Origin: Adiantum capillus-veneris
Lineage: Eukaryota; Streptophyta; Polypodiopsida; Polypodiales; Pteridaceae
Direction: 5' to 3'
DNA length: 64,000 bases
Assembly (NCBI GenBank): GCA_014529385.2
Contig: CM043960.1
Span: 125,527,043 to 125,591,042 of the forward strand
The translations under genes were made by a program, and so were the position numbers. Under the pieces are notes generated by a model. That model saw only the letters and a list, made by a program, of their open reading frames with translations, was not told the origin of the DNA and ran no database searches. Below are positions 1 through 11,288 of this stretch, one piece after another. Numbering within the stretch: position 1 is the first letter of the stretch; each line of letters begins with the position of its first letter.

Positions 1-460
1 GAACCCCGAAAGGTTGTCAAACACAAATTGAGCCACCACATTAGCATTCACTTCCTTCACAGCTTTGGCCTCGACCCACCTTGTAAGGTAGTCAATGCCT
101 ACTACCACGTATTTCTTACTGCTTGTAGACTTTGGGAGAGGACCTCTGTCATCCAAACCCCACTTTTTGAAAGCACTTTGTGTGATGATGGCACCTTGAG
201 ATTCAGCTATCAATTGCCTCTCACCTATAGTCTAACAATCTTGGCACGTCTTGCACCAATAATGCACGTCCTTCACTATGCCACCAAAATCTTGCTCTCA
301 ATACTTAGAATAGAACCTGGTCTTTTCCCTGATGTTTTCTCTCTTCATGGCATTGCTCTAGCACCATACCTATCTCTTCTTTATACAACACCCTTCTTAG
401 CACTCCTTCACGCCCATAGTTCATGAGATCTCCACCTACGAGTGTAAATTTGCGGGCCTT
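1..460 (-). pseudogene. integrase fragment (zinc-binding region and start of core), element A0
   Basis: Reading the minus strand from about 430 down, several frames give a degraded HHCC region with a CxxC pair, then a readable start of the rve core, including a KYVVVGIDYLTRWVEAK stretch in which the D before YLTRW is the first catalytic Asp. The second Asp and the Glu would lie beyond position 1. An intact enzyme would insert element cDNA into chromosomes. Stops and shifts make this copy inactive. Element A has the matching segment near 23.55 kb. Confidence 0.8.
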
Positions 461-1508
461 CTACACCACTCTTCTCCTCTGCAACTTGGACAAACCCTCT
501 TGACACTGCCCTGCACTCAAAAACCCTTCAATCTCTTTAAGAGACCCCCTGCCTCCTGCATAAGTGGCTGGGGTCACATATAGACCTGCAACATGCACCT
601 GCACTTTGCTACTTGCTAACTGGTCCACCTCGTGGTTCTGCTCTCTTCTTACGTGCTTGAACTTAACCTCTTCAAAAGACTTTAGCATTTTCTTGATGGG
701 AACGAACCAATGCTTCAAAGAATCCTACTTTACCTACCATTGGCCTAGCAGTTGCTTGATGACTAGCAACGCATCTCCCTTCACCACCAACCTGGAAATG
801 TCAAACTCTATACACTGCTTCAAACCCAAATGCAGAGTGAGACGCTCGGCCTCATTCTTGGTGTGGACATCCTCCAGATCATACACCTTTGAAAATATAT
901 CTTTGTCGTGTGGGTTGTGTATCACCACACCTCCTCCTGCCTTCTGCGCTACCCTTCAATATTCTCCATCAAACCACATCGTAAAAGCATTCTCCAAATC
1001 AAGCCCCTCCTTAGCTTCATCTCGCACCACTCTTGGATAGGCTAGCAAATCGACGGCCTTGCTGACAAGAATTTCCGCCAAGTGAGATCGACTCGTGTGA
1101 TCTACCTTGAACTTAAACTTGAATTCTTGCAGCTCCAACACCCACTTCATAATCCTCCTTCCTGGCTTCAAATGTAGCACTCCTCTGGCAATAGATTGTT
1201 AGCTCTCAACACAAAAAACTTTCACATAATTAAATACACCTTAAACTTCCTGCAAGTGAATACTAAAGCCATCACCCATTGCTCTGCTTCGACGTAGGTA
1301 GCCTCTCCTGGGCTAATCACCCTGCTCTCAAAGTATATCGGCTTGTAGCTTCTCCTTACCTTTTACAATAGAACTGCTCCAATAGCAACCATGTCCACTA
1401 TCATAGACACATCGAAGTCATCCTCTTGATTGGAAGGACACACCACTGGCAACTGACACAAAATTTCCTTTCTCCTTGTCAAAAGCCTCCTGAGCTTCCT
1501 CATCCCGC
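461..1508 (-). pseudogene. RNase H domain, element A0
   Basis: Three minus-strand stretches (about 1180-956, 928-734, 718-461) carry the element RNase H and its tether: a KVDHTSR-type stretch, a DVHTKNEAERLTLHLGL segment that resembles plant-type RNase H around its catalytic Glu, and the terminal RREQNHEVDQLASS block, whose NxxVDxLA pattern marks the end of RNase H. It would degrade the RNA strand during reverse transcription. The linker upstream (about 1510-1400, with an EILCQLPVVCP stretch) recurs in element A exactly where copia element B is inserted. Confidence 0.78.
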
Positions 1509-2317
1509 TCATAACTGTTGAGCCCTCTTTTGAAGAGGATGCACATATTGTGACAACATCCAAGAAAAACGTGATAGAAACTTCAGCTTATGAACAAACA
1601 AAGCCAAACCTTGAGCATCTAATGGCGGCTCCATCAACACCAACACCTTCATCTTCGCGAGATCAGCCTCTATACCATTTTGCAACACCACATGACCCAG
1701 CAGTTGTGCTCGAGGCTGTGCAGCTTGCACTTCTTGGGGTTCAGCTGACCTCCTTCTTCATCAAGCCTTTGAAAGCATAATTGTAGCTTCGATAGGTTCT
1801 CCAATCTTGAACTGTAGCAACCTATATCATCCATGAAGACCCTGATAAAGCGGCCCAAGTATGGACCAAATACCATGTTCATCCAATCTTGGAAGGTGGC
1901 ATATGCATTCACCAATCCGAACGGCATCCTACAGTAAGCAAAACAACCCCATGGAGATATGAATGTGGTCTTCCGCTAGTCTTTGAGTGCAGTCCCTATC
2001 TGAAAGTACCCCGAGAAACCATCCATAATTGAGTATCTCTCATGCCCAGCTACTTGGTTTAGGATCTCGTCTTGAAACGGCAACAGATAGTGATTTCTCT
2101 TGGTCGCTGTATTTAGTGGCTTGTAGTGGAAACACACTCTCCATTTCCCATTCTTCTTAGGGGTTATGACCACTGGTGAGACCCACTCTAACTCCTTCAC
2201 AGGGTATATAATGCTTGCATCCACCAACTTATTCATCTCCTGCCAAAGGGCCTCCTTTTGGATCTCCCCTAACCTCCTCAGTTTTTGTGCTTTAGGCTTG
2301 TCCCTCCTTGAGAACAA
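1509..2317 (-). pseudogene. reverse transcriptase domain, element A0
   Basis: The minus-strand frame from 2317 shows KEALWQEMNKLVDASIIYP, then SPVVITPKKNGKWRVCF and PLNTATKRNHYLLPFQDEIL, the fingers region of a Ty3 RT. After a break it resumes at 1927 with MPFGLVNAYATFQDWMN and VFMDDI, a Y/F-x-DD polymerase signature, then the thumb. The catalytic DD is still readable, but at least one stop and one frame change separate the halves, so no active enzyme is expected. Confidence 0.88.
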
Positions 2318-3401
2318 TCTTGTGCTCTACCCCTCTTGCACCATGCAATTGCTTGTATTCCATCGCAAACATGTTTGGATAGGACTCACACAATTGAACA
2401 TAACTCTCCTTCTTGCCCTTGGTTAAATCTTCACTCAACATGTTCGAAACCTCTTCTATGCTTAAACCATGAGCTTGAGACTTCATACCTTTTTCTCTAG
2501 GAGGGGGAATCATCTATGGTGACTCCGAATAAATCTGCATCTATCTTCACCATGTCATCCTTGCTCTCCTCTTCTTCTATGCTAGTGTAGCCGTCATCAT
2601 AGGCCGTCTCTATCTCATACTTGTAGCTTGTTGTGTCGCCCTCATCTTTAGCTGGCATAGGATGGAAATTTCTCTCCTTGTTCTTCAAATCTAGCACAAT
2701 CTATCTCCCCTTCTCCCTGTCAGGCAAGGTGAACACTTTGCTCTTCCTATCCTGCTTAGCACCTATTGCCAAAAGCCATGCCTACCCAAAATGATTGGAT
2801 AAGCATTATCTCCTACCTTCATCACAAAAAAGACTATCAGGCACTCTATGCCCATCACCTTGACCTTCACATCCTAAGCCACACCCAGACACCTGGCTTT
2901 AGTAAGGTTGGCCATCCTCATGCGTACATTCAACTTGGCTACTGCCTTTACTCCCATCTCTTTCATTGTTGCTTCCCTCATGACAAAAACCTATGCTCCA
3001 CCGTCTACATAGGCCTGTACCTGCATCCTCTTTTCTATAATCGTATCCACCAGTGAAAGAACATCAGCCGGGCTACCTACCCTCAAGGCCATATTTTGCA
3101 CTGCATGCACATTCCCCTTTGCTCTCGGCAGACTGGTGCTAACACTTGTGGACCACTGCCTCCTCAATTTTGGATTTAAAGCTAACAACTGACCAAAAGT
3201 AATGTTTTCTTTCTGATTTTGAACATCACTTACCAAGTTTTCGGGATAGCCACGTCCTAATTGGAAATCCACTTGCTTGATCTTGCGACGTCTCCTTCTT
3301 TTGCTAGGCTCAAAATTCTCTCTGCCTTCGTACACTTTCTCCTTGCCTTTGCGAGCTCTGGTTTCCCGCTCTGTCTCTGTCTCCCTCTTAGCTCTTGCCC
3401 T
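2318..3401 (-). pseudogene. aspartic protease and PR-RT linker, element A0
   Basis: The frame from 3335 holds a basic stretch, then an ENITFGQLLALNPKLRRQW segment typical of the Gag-PR linker of this family, and ends at AYVDGGA, a retroviral-type protease active site (DGG). The flap and ILGR part is readable in another frame near 2790-2830. An acidic linker (2697-2497) leads to RT. The stop right after the active site shows decay. The protease would process the polyprotein in the virus-like particle. Confidence 0.75.
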
Positions 3402-4458
3402 CTAGTTGGCCAAAACTTTGACATCCTGCTTATCCACCCCAATAATATTCACTCTTGGGACCTTGCCTCTATTTGGCGAACTTGGCTGCACAGGATTCTC
3501 CACCGCTTGTTCTCTTATTCCATTTAACTGCCCTTCACCTTGAACTCTACCAAACAGCGGGTAAATGCCTCCTCTCTCTCTTGGTGGTTGAGGACAATTA
3601 GGTACATAATTCCCCTCTTCTCCACAATTGTAGCATCTACCTGGCAACGGCCTTGCCCTACCCCTTGCTCCTCTTGGCTGTCCTCTATCCATCACGCTTA
3701 GCTGCATCTCCTGCATTTGCTTGGACAAATCCTGCATTGTGCGTACCCAATTTTGTGGCACAACAGCTACACCTCAGTTTCCATGATTTTCTTCATGCAT
3801 AGCCTCCCGTGGACTCTACGGTTGAAGGGGGGCCATCTTCTTGTAGCCTGAACACCCTGATCTATCTTCTTCTTTATCTTTCTACTCTTCGATCATGCAA
3901 TTGCTACCGCATCATTTTTGGGCTTTTGAAATCAACCTTTTCTCTCACCTTGGGGTGCAGACACGCCATGAATTTGTCCAGGTTGAAGTAATCCCTACTA
4001 GCCAATTGCATGGTTGTCGCTAGTTCTACCCAACACTCTTCAAAATGGCCCAAAAATAGATTGAACTCTTCACTTACATCTTGTTTAAGCGCCTTCAGCT
4101 TCGCATCCATCTCGACTGGGAATGCCTCCTTGCAAAAGTTGTGAAGAAACCTCGCCCGTAGAGCCGGCCATGCTTGCCTCGGCTCGCCTTCCAAAGCTTC
4201 ATACCATACTTTCCCTTTCCAGCATCACCAGAGGAAATGTCTGCATTTTTCTATCCTCGTTCGGCATACGCAATGATAGGATATATAGCTCAAATCCGAC
4301 ATCCACTCGTTGGGGCTCTCCTCGCCTGTGAAAATCGGTCCATAGCTTCTTGCCACAATGACTTCCAATCGGAAAAACCACTTCATTTCGATCAACTGGG
4401 AGCAATCAGTGTGCTCCTCTGTGGGGGTACGAAGAGTATCCCAAGTTTATTATACTAG
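3402..4458 (-). pseudogene. Gag (retrotrans_gag and zinc knuckle), element A0
   Basis: The capsid-like part lies at 4194-3904 (WPALRARFLHNFCKEAFP and a FNLFLGHFEECWVEL segment). The nucleocapsid part at 3761-3402 has one zinc knuckle near 3635-3594, but its histidine is replaced: C-YN-C-GEEG-N-YVPN-C. Element A has His at that place, so this is a loss in A0. Gag packages element RNA in particles. Frames are interrupted several times. Coding similarity reaches about 4430, with no leader or primer site that I can pick out. Confidence 0.8.
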
Positions 4459-5319
4459 GAAGAGTATCCCAAGTTTATTATACTAGGGCTCAAGTCCAAG
4501 TAGGAAACATTGATCCCATCAACTATGAGTAAGCCATAAATTAATTAGAGAAGCATGTGTCCCTAAATTACAACCTGGAATCAAGAGTGCAAGATTTTGA
4601 GAGCACCACAAGGACATGGGGGGATCCACCTTTCAAAAATACCTATAACACGTTGGAGAGGCGAAATGGGGGCCACACTCGGCTCAGACACAAAGTCCTC
4701 TCTATAGCTTGGGGTATCCACAACACCCTTATCCTCTCAAAAAACACCTTCAAAAACACTCTTTACACTAGCATATCACTGCCTCCTATTTTTCCACTGC
4801 TCACACACTCCACGAATCCACCACACAATGCACGCTTACTGCCACGATCTGTCTCCACCCTTACACATGCACACAGCCACTCAATCTCTCTCTCACACAC
4901 ACAAAACACCGTTGGTCCAGGGGGGCACACACATCCACACTATCGGCACCGAGGGGAAACGTGAAATCAGGAGAAAGAGAAGGGGGGAAGGGGGAATGAC
5001 AAAAAAACGGGGCAACAGTGGCTTGATTACACTTCAAAAGGCATGTACAAAGGCTTGCAATGCCATCACCATGGCCATTTTTCAAGAAAAAATTACAAAG
5101 GGATTGACAGGCACACTCCTCTGCTAAAAAACTCCACTTTGCAAGCTCCAAATGGCACAAAAAAAGCCCACGATTTGATTAAAAAATGACTTTTATAGTG
5201 GGGGCCTTCAACTTTAGAATGTTCACCTTAACTGGTCCATCTGGCACCTTAATTTGGAAACTTTGGAAGGATGGAGCTGCCTCATTTTCATCTGCTCTCT
5301 TGCACTTGAGGGGGGAGTG

Positions 5320-5339
5320 CACTAGCGATGTCGCTAGTG
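5320..5339. repeat. 20-bp inverted repeat with TAGCGA..TCGCTA core
   Basis: The sequence is CACTAGCGA, two central bases TG, then TCGCTAGTG, so nine bases on each side pair exactly. It follows a G-rich run. It is related to the palindrome at 5758-5781. Confidence 0.85.
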
Positions 5340-5661
5340 TTCCTTGGCATTTTTTATTTTTTACTTTTTTCCCCTCTTTTTTCCCCTCTTATCCTTACCC
5401 TTTTTTACCTTTGAATTTGGCCCTTTGGGCTTTTGACCCATCTGCACCTCATTTGTCCCTTTGGTCGGATTGGCTTTGCTCTTATTTGCCCTTTGACCCA
5501 TTTACATGGTCTTGTCCTTTGCGTGGCCTTTTGCTCTTCCCACCCGGTTATCCTCCTTGCTCACATGGCGGCCCCTCTTTGGGGGCCTTTGAACTCTCTC
5601 TCTTTCCCTCGTGTCATGGAAACTTCCCTTTGCATTTTACCTGGTTCGTGCCGCCCGACTA

Positions 5662-5663
<2 letters not shown>

Positions 5664-5712
<49 letters not shown>
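5664..5712. repeat. (CT)n microsatellite in LTR of A0
   Basis: An almost pure CT run of about 48 bases inside the presumed LTR. Open frames through it encode only Leu-Ser repeats and are not genes. Confidence 0.95.
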
Positions 5713-5716
<4 letters not shown>

Positions 5717-5757
5717 CCTTTCCATCATGGCACTGGCCCCCTACTTCATGTTGGGGA

Positions 5758-5781
5758 GGCATTAGCGATATCGCTAATGCC
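5758..5781. repeat. perfect 24-bp palindrome, TAGCGATATCGCTA core
   Basis: All 24 bases are self-complementary, centred on GATATC. The inner 14 bases match the 5320-5339 inverted repeat except at the centre, and both follow a G-rich stretch. It could be a protein-binding dyad or a hairpin in element RNA; function unknown. Confidence 0.9.
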
Positions 5782-6848
5782 CTCCTCCCTTGCCTTCAAA
5801 AAATGGGCCTTCAAGGGCCGCGGGAGTGAACTCCTAATGGGTGCGCTACGTCATCAGTTGGCCATTGTATCTAGCGGGCCACCCCGCCCACTGCCACTGC
5901 CAAGCACTCATCACGAGAAAAATCCACCGGCCGCGCCACCGTGCAGAGCCGCAAGCGGCCCCATAGTCCAACTCCATAGTCACGAGCTCCAAGGGAGCAT
6001 CTCATTCAAGATACACCTACAGAAGGGCGCTACTTGTAGCCCTTTATACACTCCATAGATCTGTCGATGTTGCGCATGTGGTGCCTTTGCGTGCCACGTG
6101 GCAGCTTGTGGGGGGCTCGCCCCTTGGCCAAGCTTCCCAAAGTCATTGAAAGACCTCTTTGAGCTACCTTGCCTCCAAATTGCTCTAATATCCCACCCGG
6201 TGACCGGATTTTGAAGCCATAAAGCTCGATCAATGGAGCTAGTTCCCGAAGTTTAACTTCCCCGTGCTACCACACTCGGACTTTCTCAGGCCCGCGATCC
6301 AAGGCGACCAAAACTTTAAGAAAAAACATTTGCAACCACTTCACTCTCAACTGCTCCAGGCTTCCGCAGGCCGTAGCTTGCTGCTCGAGGCTCAGAAGCA
6401 TGAGCCGTCAATCCCTATTGAGTCCACCATATCTTCTCTATCTGCAGAAATCATGTCGAGGCCCAAAAAACCCCAGATAGCCCAATTTTCCATGCGGTCA
6501 ACTTGGCCCCACATAATTGGTCCTCGGCAAAACTTTTGATGGCCATAACTTACTAGCCAGAGCTCTAATTGGCAATCTGAGAAGACAGGCATGATCCATA
6601 ATTCAAGCTCTACGCATCTATCTACTGGCATCTACCTGGGCCATTTGTCCTCAGCTTCCCTGTCCGTCGACGATCTGCAACACCTTCTAACTTTGAACTT
6701 CAGTATCTTGCACACACTGGCGTAAGGTCCTCCTCTTAGCCCTTACTCTTGATGACATATCTAAGTCGTCGACTTTCCAATTACGATCGAGTAAAAAGTT
6801 AGACTATAGTCAAGCACCCTAGCTACCCTTGAGATGCTTTAGGTTTTA

Positions 6849-6937
6849 ACCATGGGAACGTGGATATAACCAATACAAAGCTATCCACCACGAGACACTT
6901 TCGATTTTCACCATGGGAACGTGGATATAACCAATGC
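6849..6937. repeat. two direct copies of a 29-bp sequence
   Basis: ACCATGGGAACGTGGATATA followed by ACCAAT recurs 60 bases apart (starting near 6849 and 6909) with almost no change. It marks the edge of the sequence resembling the A0 LTR. Confidence 0.8.
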
Positions 6938-9230
6938 ATGGAATTTTAATTTTATCTCAAGAAAAAATAAATTTGCATAAGAAAACAAAGGAAGAATAAG
7001 GGTAAGGTGAAAAAGTAACTTGTTGGAAAAGTAGCTTCTTGCATAAGCCACTTGTTGGGAAAGTAGCTTCTTGCATAAGCCACTTGTTGGAAAAGTAGCT
7101 TCCCGCATAAGCCATTTGTTGGAGAAGCTTTGAAAAGGAAGAAAGGATATCAAGATATGCAAAAGTAACTTATCACGATAAGTTAAGGGCCTTATCAAAT
7201 TAAGCTTAACAGGAGGCCTTCCCTACTCATTGAACACTTCACTTCTCTTCACATTGTGAAAGTGCAAGCTTGTAGTGAGCTATGAAAGCCAAATCTAATC
7301 CTCCTGCATACACATCCTACACAGACCTGTCTCCTCAAGAGAAGCTATAACCATAATCCAAATTACCATTACACTCTTCACCTTCTCTCTTTTAACCTAC
7401 AAGTTTTCCATAGCTTCAATTTTCTTAACCTCTCTTCTTCTAGCAACCTAATTAATCCTCTCCATGGTAGTAAAGCTACGCCTAAATCCCTTCCTAAATA
7501 AGAATTTGTTAATCATTCATACACTGTTACAAGCATATTTTACGATACACTACCATGTCCACTCTTAGGAACTTCGCAATTTTTACACTGCCATGCATAG
7601 AAAGGTTACACTCTTGCATAAGCACTCAAAGGAAGTTTTTGATTAATTGTCCAAGATCGCAAGTTGGTGCATTTCAAAGTTTTGTGTGTACTACACATAG
7701 ACATCCCAAGAAAAACTCATTTTAGAAATCATATCTATTGTTCATTTCAAGTTTGTCTACTTTCAAGTTTGTTTTGCAAATTCGAAGGGGGGAGTAAGGG
7801 GATAGTTTTATGGATGTCATGATCGTGTTGCTTGAACATAAAACTCCCATCACTTCCATGGAGATGCCCCATGGATGGCAATGATACAAAGGGACCGAAA
7901 TGGGATTTATCGAAGTCGGGTTTAACTCATAACCTACATCGAGACAAAACCTTAAATCTCCAAGAGATTCGTTGATTTCTAAGGTCTTGTTTGAGTAGAA
8001 AAATAAAAAGAAAAATAGGAATTAAGAAATTATAACTCAAGGAGCTTAATCTAAATTTAGCCTAAGATTAAAAACTTTACCAAAAGATTGACGTGGATAT
8101 CCCTAGCATAATATAGAGACTTATGTGTGAACTTGTCTTCGTGTTTGTAAAAGGGCTTGCGAAGGTGTTTACTTGTGGGATACAACAAGGGATGGTCCTT
8201 TTTGGCTAGGACTGATAACGGTTGGTCTATGTTGTGAGCTCGGGTTCATTCATTTCCCTAGAAATGGGATTGAATAAGAGTGTGTCCCGGTCGGGTGGAT
8301 GGGACCTGCGGATGCGTCTAGAAATCGGCCTAGTCCGGGTAGGCCTGATGCCGACGGGAAAAGGAGAAATGAAAAAGGATCCATGGAGGGATCATGATAA
8401 GGGAGGAGGATGTGATTTGATTAAGGAACTCTTCAAGTTGTTTGGTTAAAAGGAACCTTGGAAAGGCTAGGAACCTAAATGGGCTACTCTGCAATTGTCT
8501 TCATCAGCCAAACCTTTGCTCTTCTTCTTGAAATTATTGATTTAAAAGGAACCTAAAGTAGATTATCTTTGAAGCCTTTCCCACACAAGATAAAGAAAAA
8601 ATAAGAATCAAATCTGTCTAAAGGCACCACCTCCACACGTGGCGAAGGGGACAGGATACCCGAGCCATGGGACGAGGATAGGGATATGCCTGGAGAAGTA
8701 TATGTGATTTCTTGAAAGATAACTAGATAATTTTACTAATATTAAAGGAGAAGGGAAGTAAAATATTATATAAAGGAAAAAGGTATGAACGACCTGATAA
8801 ATGCACATTTGCAAGGGTATGCAACAGTTTGCATGCTGCTTTCAAATGTTTGAAATGTATTCTTGGTTCAACATGATTGGAATATTGTTTTCAAGTATCA
8901 TAATGTTACCTTGGGAAGGTGCATTTATCAAATGGTTCGGTGGGTGGACGGATTCCGGAGGGTTAACTGTTGGCAGAAAAGTTGAACCGAATTTTATGTT
9001 GTCCTAGAAGTAAAGTCAAGATAGGGGGAAAGGGATTCCAATCTACGGAGCGGAAGACAACTTGGGATCGAGGGATTTGTGTAGATTATAATATACTCAC
9101 CTTAGGGGAACGCATGACGGTTGTGCTCGGTCATAATCGAGAAAAAAGCGTCAACTTGACCTTGAACCAAGGGTGAATTAGAGAACACCCACCAGTTGAC
9201 CCTGGAAGGTTGAGTTCCAAGTTAGTCAGA
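6851..9230. other. unassigned non-coding DNA
   Basis: Apart from a minisatellite at 7019-7146 I recognise nothing here. The region is AT-rich with no frame above about 100 codons and no protein motif. The right part, from roughly 8.1 kb, could be LTR or leader of element F, whose primer site is at 9591, but no second copy is available to prove it. Confidence 0.5.
7019..7146. repeat. 32-bp minisatellite, four copies
   Basis: A unit beginning CTTGTTGGAAAAGTAGCTTC and ending CATAAGCCA starts at 7019, 7051, 7083 and 7115, an exact 32-bp period. Copies differ by a few bases and the last is incomplete. Confidence 0.9.
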
Positions 9231-9520
9231 TGACTTTGATTGGTAAGTTTGACCGGTAAGCAAAGGTTCTTCGGGGTTAAGGGATCCATATGAGAGAAAG
9301 TGAATGTTATCACCCCCTTGAGTTGGCATTGAGCAGGAGGAGTCTTGTCTTGGTGTCGGTCTCAAGCGGGAGGGATGACTTTGATTGGTAAGTTTGACCG
9401 GTAAGCAAAGGTTCTTCGGGGTTAAGGGATCCATATGAGAGAAAGTGAATGTTATCACCCCCTTGAGTTGGCATTGAGCAGGAGGAGTCCTGTCTTGGTG
9501 TCGGTCTCAAGCGGGAGGGA
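9231..9520. repeat. 145-bp tandem duplication upstream of element F primer site
   Basis: The block starting TGACTTTGATTGG occurs at 9231-9375 and again at 9376-9520, differing at about one base. It lies just before the primer site and so probably within the 5' LTR of element F. The near identity implies a recent event. Confidence 0.92.
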
Positions 9521-9590
9521 TGTCAGAGATCACGGTGTATCCATTTGGAGATGGTACAGTCGGTGGTCCACCGGGCATGGACCTCACAAG

Positions 9591-9604
9591 TGGTATCAGA
9601 GTGC
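9591..9604 (+). other. primer binding site, initiator-Met tRNA, element F
   Basis: TGGTATCAGAGTGC matches the usual plant initiator-Met primer site (TGGTATCAGAGC) with one extra T. It follows CTCACA, a plausible LTR end, by two bases, and Gag starts 126 bases downstream. Confidence 0.85.
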
Positions 9605-9729
9605 GGTTTCTATCCTTGGATAGATAAAGGTCTATCTTTAAAAAGACTATAACTAGTCTTGTATATCGGAAAGCTTTTTCAACTCGCTTGCTAAGAGAAA
9701 GGATTTTTTTTTGTCACAACCATAAAAAT

Positions 9730-10380
9730 ATGCCACGTAGACTCACAAGAATTCAGGTTGCTCAGTATTTACCAATAGTTAGTGCTTCAGATCATACACT
9801 CGATTCACAAGATCCACCAACACCCCAAGTTACCCCCGTGCCACGTCCCAACCAAATGTCGCTTGCTGCAGCCCTTGTAGAGGATTTTGGGCGTGACAAG
9901 GATCTCAAGGCCCTTCTCAAATCTGTGCAACCGCATCCATTTTTAGGCACAGGTGATGATGTGACTACCCTACTAGAAGAATGGATAATTCATATGGATG
10001 ACTACTTTGCTCTTGTTGGTTACAATTTATTAGCTCAAGGGATAATGGGTAGAGCCAAGCTAGAAGGACCTGCAAAAACATGTTGGAAGCTCAACTGTCA
10101 AACTCGCCAAGTAACAGAGATGACTCAAAGTTGGGATGACTTAAAGCATCATCTCAAGAAACACTATCTTCCCCTAGACTACTCCACCACTAAGATGAAT
10201 GAGTTTCTTTCATACAAGCTGGGAAATAGGTTTGTCAAAGTTTACTATGAGGAGTTTGTCCGGATTTTGTGATATGCTCCTCTCATGACAAAGGAACAGG
10301 ACCTAATTGGCTTCATCCTTGGACTTGGAGGAGATTTGGCTTCCGAAGTAGAGTCATCTGACCTGTCTCACTCGTAGACG
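9730..10380 (+). pseudogene. Gag capsid region, element F
   Basis: The ATG at 9730 is the first after the primer site. The frame runs about 180 codons through an N-terminal tail, then HPFLGTGDDVTTLLEEWI and a MGRAKLEGPAKTCWKL segment with the retrotrans_gag pattern, ending at a TGA near 10270. The same reading continues (a TKEQDLIGFILGLG stretch) to a further stop near 10376. In an intact copy this assembles the particle. Two stops interrupt it. Confidence 0.85.
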
Positions 10381-10802
10381 CTTTAATCCAAGCCAAGTCA
10401 AAGCATAAGATCCTCTTTAAGGGAGGCAGGAAGCGAGAATTTCCTTCTTACAACAATCAACCTTGTCAAGCAAATAAAGTACCATTTATACCCAAGCCAG
10501 CTGCCCAACCCTAACCGCCACCGCACTTTGTTCGTGTGAACGCCCTTCCAGTCACTCAAAGTGGAAAACAAATTCAATGCTACAAGTGCCTAGAGTTTGG
10601 TCATAAGAAGGCCGAATTCCCTAAAGGAAATGACTCCAGTAATTTGGCCCCTCATGCTAACCATCTAAATCTACCTAATCAAGGGGGACAATCAGAAACA
10701 TTCAAACCAGAGGGAGAAATCAAGCATAGGCAAGACCTAAACCTATGCCTCATCTTCGTGGACAAAATCCAACCAACAAACCTCCTAGAACATCAATTGT
10801 GA
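10381..10802 (+). pseudogene. nucleocapsid region with damaged zinc knuckle, element F
   Basis: A CxxCxxxxHxxxx knuckle at about 10578-10622 reads C-YK-C-LEFG-H-KKAE-F, with the final Cys changed to Phe. The flanks are polar and Pro/Asn-rich, as usual for nucleocapsid tails. Zinc binding should be lost. Confidence 0.75.
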
Positions 10803-11288
10803 ACTTCATTTCAATAAAGGATGAAATGGAGGAGCAAGCCCACATCTATGTTTCCTTGGATCCCAATGGCCGAAATCGTCAATTCTCCATTCTTGAGACT
10901 AAGGGAGAGTATGAGGGTAAACCTCTTTCCTTTCTTATTGATTCTAGTAGCTCACATAGAAAGATTGCAAGTTACCTCCCAACCCACAGGTCGTAAGTTA
11001 CAGGTTTCTCTAGCAACTGGATCCACTATTTTGATAGATGAACAGACGATAGATCTATCCTTCCAACTAGAAAGTCACTCAACCCAACAAAGATCTAGAA
11101 TCCTAAAGATGGGCAGATTTGAAGGTATCGTAGGGATGGATTGGCTGAGCAAAAATAAAGCCAACATCCATTGCAGTGAAGGAAGCATCTCTTTTTCAAA
11201 CTCAAAGGGTGAACAAGTCTTAGTGCAAGGCAGAACAGGGAAAGCTCCCCTGAAGGTGGAAAAGCCAGTTGTTTGGTTAAGGGGTTAA
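10803..11288 (+). pseudogene. aspartic protease, element F
   Basis: A plus-strand frame contains LIDSSSSH near 10937, corresponding to the family active site LIDSGSTH with the Gly changed to Ser. A shift follows, then a MGRFEGIVGMDWLSKNKANI segment at about 11108-11167, which is the ILGMDWL block ending retropepsins of Ty3 elements. Two frames cover the domain, so it is broken. Confidence 0.8.

Larger units (their letters stand above)
1..6850 (-). mobile_element. Ty3/gypsy element A0, decayed, truncated at left edge
   Basis: On the minus strand the order Gag, protease, RT, RNase H, integrase runs from about 4458 down to 1, which is the Ty3/gypsy order. Integrase continues off the left edge. 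Frames are broken throughout by stops and small shifts. The same protein family recurs as element A (22.7-24.9 kb and 38.6-41.5 kb), where RT, linker and integrase segments match closely. The right limit near 6850 is an estimate: LTR-like sequence shared with element A fades there and no second LTR is in the window. Confidence 0.85.
4459..6850 (-). repeat. 5' LTR / leader region of element A0
   Basis: This non-coding stretch sits where the 5' LTR of a minus-strand element belongs. Parts of 4.65-5.2 kb resemble 20.69-21.25 kb and 41.53-42.15 kb, the LTR sequences of element A. A TATA-like CTTTTATA (plus strand, 5190-5197) reads TATAAAAG on the element strand, and a CT tract follows at about 5664-5712. 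A segment with CATAATTGG near 6520 resembles ones at 20.62 and 22.1 kb. A short direct duplication lies at about 4432-4486. Exact LTR ends are not determined, and the open frames here carry no recognisable protein. Confidence 0.55.

Noticed and set aside
5186-6058. 290-codon plus-strand frame
   Set aside because: It crosses the CT microsatellite and gives Leu-Ser repeats and low-complexity Pro/Phe sequence, lies in LTR-type DNA and has no motif.
6908-7198. 96-codon minus-strand frame with repeated residues
   Set aside because: The repetition comes from the 32-bp minisatellite; no family resemblance.
8222-9176. Short plus-strand frames of 68-75 codons as possible host exons
   Set aside because: No motif, no convincing splice structure, and the DNA probably belongs to the LTR/leader of element F.
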